The notes under the pieces were generated by a model that saw nothing but the letters and a program-made list of their open reading frames with translations, had not been told where the DNA came from and did not search any database. Shown piece after piece: positions 7,387-8,574 of a stretch of DNA of 8,574 nucleotides; positions within the stretch are counted from its first letter, which is position 1; each line of letters starts with the position of its first letter. Both the position numbers and the translations under genes were made by a program. This DNA comes from Eubacteriales bacterium (GTDB lineage: Bacteria > Bacillota_A > Clostridia > Lachnospirales > Lachnospiraceae): the NCBI GenBank assembly GCA_030527765.1, contig JAUNAE010000154.1, positions 1 through 8,574 on the forward strand, in the 5' to 3' direction.

Positions 7387-8391
7387 ATGAATAGAAATGA
7401 TAGAATTCGAACAAGTATTATCATGATTCTTCTGAGTGTTCTGATCCTTGGCGTGGGTATTTTTCTCGGATTGCACAATCGCAGCCTTCGGAGACAACTG
7501 GCGGATGACCAGAAGCTTGTTGAGAAAGGTGAAAAAACGCTTACAGAACTCGAGAACATGGATAGTAAAATGAATACTATGAATCGTGAAATCGAGCAGC
7601 AGGAAGCGGAGAATCAAAGAAAACGAGAAGAACAGGAAACACAATTGAAAGAGAATCGAATGACACCGGAGAAATTGAAAGATCTTCCGGCAGATCAGAT
7701 TGTAGAAGCAGCAAACCTTCAGGATCCGGATGGAAATCTCTGGGAAGAACTCTGGGGAGCATATTTTGCATCCTATGAGATTCAGCCGGAGGAAACAGAT
7801 TCCGTGTATGCGAGAATTCTCGGCAAATCCTATCCGGGAACGGACAGTGCACAGGTGGAGATTACTTCTCTTAAATTTGTAAGAGTGCTTCACTATGATT
7901 TTAACGATCAGATTTGCGTGGGTGAGCTGATTGTAGGGGCCGATTTCGCAGAAGAGTATATCAATGTGTTCAAAGAACTCTTTGCCCAGAAGTACCAGAT
8001 CCGTTCTATGAAATTGATCGACGATTTCTGGGAAGAGGGGGACAATGCTTTCACCGCTGATCAGAAATCCATTGCGGCAGATAACACAACATGCTTTAAC
8101 TATCGCACGCAGAAACCGCAGGGAACTTCGGAAAATCTTTCCGGTCATGCCAGTGGACTGGCGATTGATGTGAACCCGCTGGAGAATCCGGATGTACGAG
8201 ATGGTGCTTCTGTTGAAACTGCCGAAGAGTGCCAGGATTATGTAGACCGTGCAAATGCTCCGAACGATCCTCATATGATCAACGAGAATGATGTTTGCTG
8301 GACGGCATTTACAAACAACGGATTCAGCTGGGCCGGTGCAGCTGAAGAGGGCAAAACCTCCTTTGAGTATCAGCATTTCTCAGTAAACTGA
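7387..8391 (+). CDS. Membrane-anchored M15 family D-Ala-D-Ala peptidase
   Basis: This 334-residue predicted zinc peptidase of the VanY/VanX group cuts D-Ala-containing peptides of the cell wall. The N-terminus is short and basic, then a transmembrane helix (about 10-29) and a long charged coiled coil (about 32-90) precede a linker and the catalytic domain (about 150-334). Known M15 hallmarks are visible: FNYR near 237-240 (the Arg equivalent of VanX Arg71), SGHASGLAIDVNP at 252-264 giving zinc ligands His254 and Asp261, and EYQH at 327-330 giving catalytic Glu327 and zinc ligand His330. All expected catalytic residues are present, so it should be active. It is closest in style to the Peptidase_M15_4 set, where the HxxxxxxD motif is followed by NP. 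The catalytic domain should lie outside the membrane. The start has only a weak purine-rich site (AAAAGAG, 7371-7377), so it may depend on read-on from the gene 30 bases upstream. Whether it is a DD-carboxypeptidase or an endopeptidase cannot be told. Confidence 0.88.
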   Translation: MNRNDRIRTSIIMILLSVLILGVGIFLGLHNRSLRRQLADDQKLVEKGEKTLTELENMDSKMNTMNREIEQQEAENQRKREEQETQLKENRMTPEKLKDLPADQIVEAANLQDPDGNLWEELWGAYFASYEIQPEETDSVYARILGKSYPGTDSAQVEITSLKFVRVLHYDFNDQICVGELIVGADFAEEYINVFKELFAQKYQIRSMKLIDDFWEEGDNAFTADQKSIAADNTTCFNYRTQKPQGTSENLSGHASGLAIDVNPLENPDVRDGASVETAEECQDYVDRANAPNDPHMINENDVCWTAFTNNGFSWAGAAEEGKTSFEYQHFSVN

Positions 8392-8421
8392 TCAGTTTTG
8401 AAGAACGGTTCAGATGAGAAC

Positions 8422-8460
8422 ATGAGGTGAAGCGGAAGGAATGGATCCGTTTCACTTCAT
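8422..8460 (+). other. Strong intercistronic hairpin without U-tract
   Basis: Bases 8422-8436 pair with 8446-8460 as a 15-bp stem with two G-T (G-U in RNA) pairs and a nine-base loop (AGGAATGGA). The bases after it (AAGTACATAAG) contain no T-run, and no T-run follows on the other strand, so it is not a standard intrinsic terminator. It could shield the mRNA 3' end after RNase cleavage, act as an attenuator, or adjust expression between the peptidase gene and the gene at 8497. Confidence 0.6.
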
Positions 8461-8484
8461 AAGTACATAAGATGTGTAAGGAAA

Positions 8485-8490
8485 AGAGGA
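8485..8490 (+). promoter_or_regulatory. Ribosome binding site of the glycine-rich gene
   Basis: AGAGGA lies six bases before the ATG at 8497. A nearer ATG at 8490 opens a frame that closes after ten codons, so 8497 is the likely start. Confidence 0.6.
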
Positions 8491-8496
8491 TGAAAC

Positions 8497-8574
8497 ATGG
8501 GAACAAGAATTTCAGGTTTTAATAACGGTTCCGGCGGCTTCGGCGGAGGCGGAAATAGTGGCGGCTTCGGCGGC
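8497..8574 (+). CDS. Start of a glycine-rich protein (3' end outside window)
   Basis: Only the first 26 codons are present. After MGTRISGFNN the sequence becomes Gly/Ser/Phe-rich with two copies of a GGFGG-like unit nine codons apart. No signal peptide is visible in this stretch, so the protein begins with a flexible glycine-rich segment before whatever domain follows. Codon use switches to GGC for Gly, while the upstream genes favour GGA, and local GC rises sharply. The frame is supported by a good ribosome binding site and by lying next in line on the same strand. The domain and role cannot be known from here; it may belong to the same operon, after the hairpin. Confidence 0.65.
   Translation, partial: MGTRISGFNNGSGGFGGGGNSGGFGG
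8533..8573 (+). repeat. Short direct repeat in the glycine-rich codons
   Basis: The 14-base unit GGCGGCTTCGGCGG occurs at 8533-8546 and again at 8560-8573, in frame, 27 bases apart, encoding the GGFGG pieces. The second copy may continue past the window edge. Confidence 0.8.

Noticed and set aside
7366..8376. Minus-strand open frame of 336 codons opposite the M15 peptidase gene
   Set aside because: The plus-strand frame has complete catalytic motifs and a logical operon position; the minus-strand translation is Cys/Ile/Phe-rich with no domain and no ribosome binding site I could see.
8422..8460. The hairpin as an intrinsic terminator
   Set aside because: No T-run follows the stem in either direction.
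8392..8496. A promoter for the glycine-rich gene in the 105-base gap
   Set aside because: TTGAAG near 8397 and TAAGAT near 8468 resemble promoter boxes, but neither has a partner at 16-18 bases.
8490..8522. A short frame starting at ATG 8490
   Set aside because: It stops after ten codons; the ATG at 8497 has correct spacing to the ribosome binding site and stays open to the window end.

Overview
The window looks like a piece of a Clostridia chromosome, most likely Lachnospiraceae. This rests on mid-40s to 50% GC by eye, GGA/GAA/CTT-rich codon use, strong purine-rich Shine-Dalgarno sites and the style of the proteins; no marker gene or rRNA is present, so it is an inference. All convincing genes lie on the plus strand and are packed as one apparent operon that runs off both ends. 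No tRNA, rRNA, CRISPR array, insertion sequence or phage gene is visible.

Layout: (1) 1-1176, the 3' end of a larger unrecognised protein with a coiled coil. (2) 1169-1792, a small aromatic, beta-rich protein of unknown function with a GTG start overlapping the previous stop. (3) 1817-3286, a zinc-ribbon plus P-loop GTPase of the TRAFAC-like 'double-GTPase 2' type. (4) 3283-6729, a 1148-residue protein overlapping the GTPase gene by ATGA. Its N-terminal third resembles GTPase-associated protein 1 (GAP1), its middle is helical, and it ends in two transmembrane helices. (5) 6748-7356, a single-pass protein with a coiled coil and a long acidic, disordered tail. (6) 7387-8391, a single-pass protein with a coiled coil and a C-terminal M15 (VanY/VanX-like) zinc peptidase domain. 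(7) From 8497, the first 26 codons of a glycine-rich protein, after a 105-bp gap with a strong hairpin that lacks a U-tract.

Interpretation: the tight GTPase/GAP1 pair matches the pairing described for predicted GTPase-centred prokaryotic conflict systems (the GAP1/DO-GTPase families named by Burroughs and Aravind). Here the GAP1-like partner carries its own C-terminal membrane anchor, and the operon continues into two membrane-anchored coiled-coil proteins, one a predicted cell-wall peptidase. A reasonable hypothesis is that a cytosolic GTPase switch, held at the membrane by its GAP1 partner, is linked to an envelope module able to cut peptidoglycan. This could be a defence or self-killing device or an envelope-remodelling machine. 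The individual domain motifs are seen directly; the joint function is inferred.
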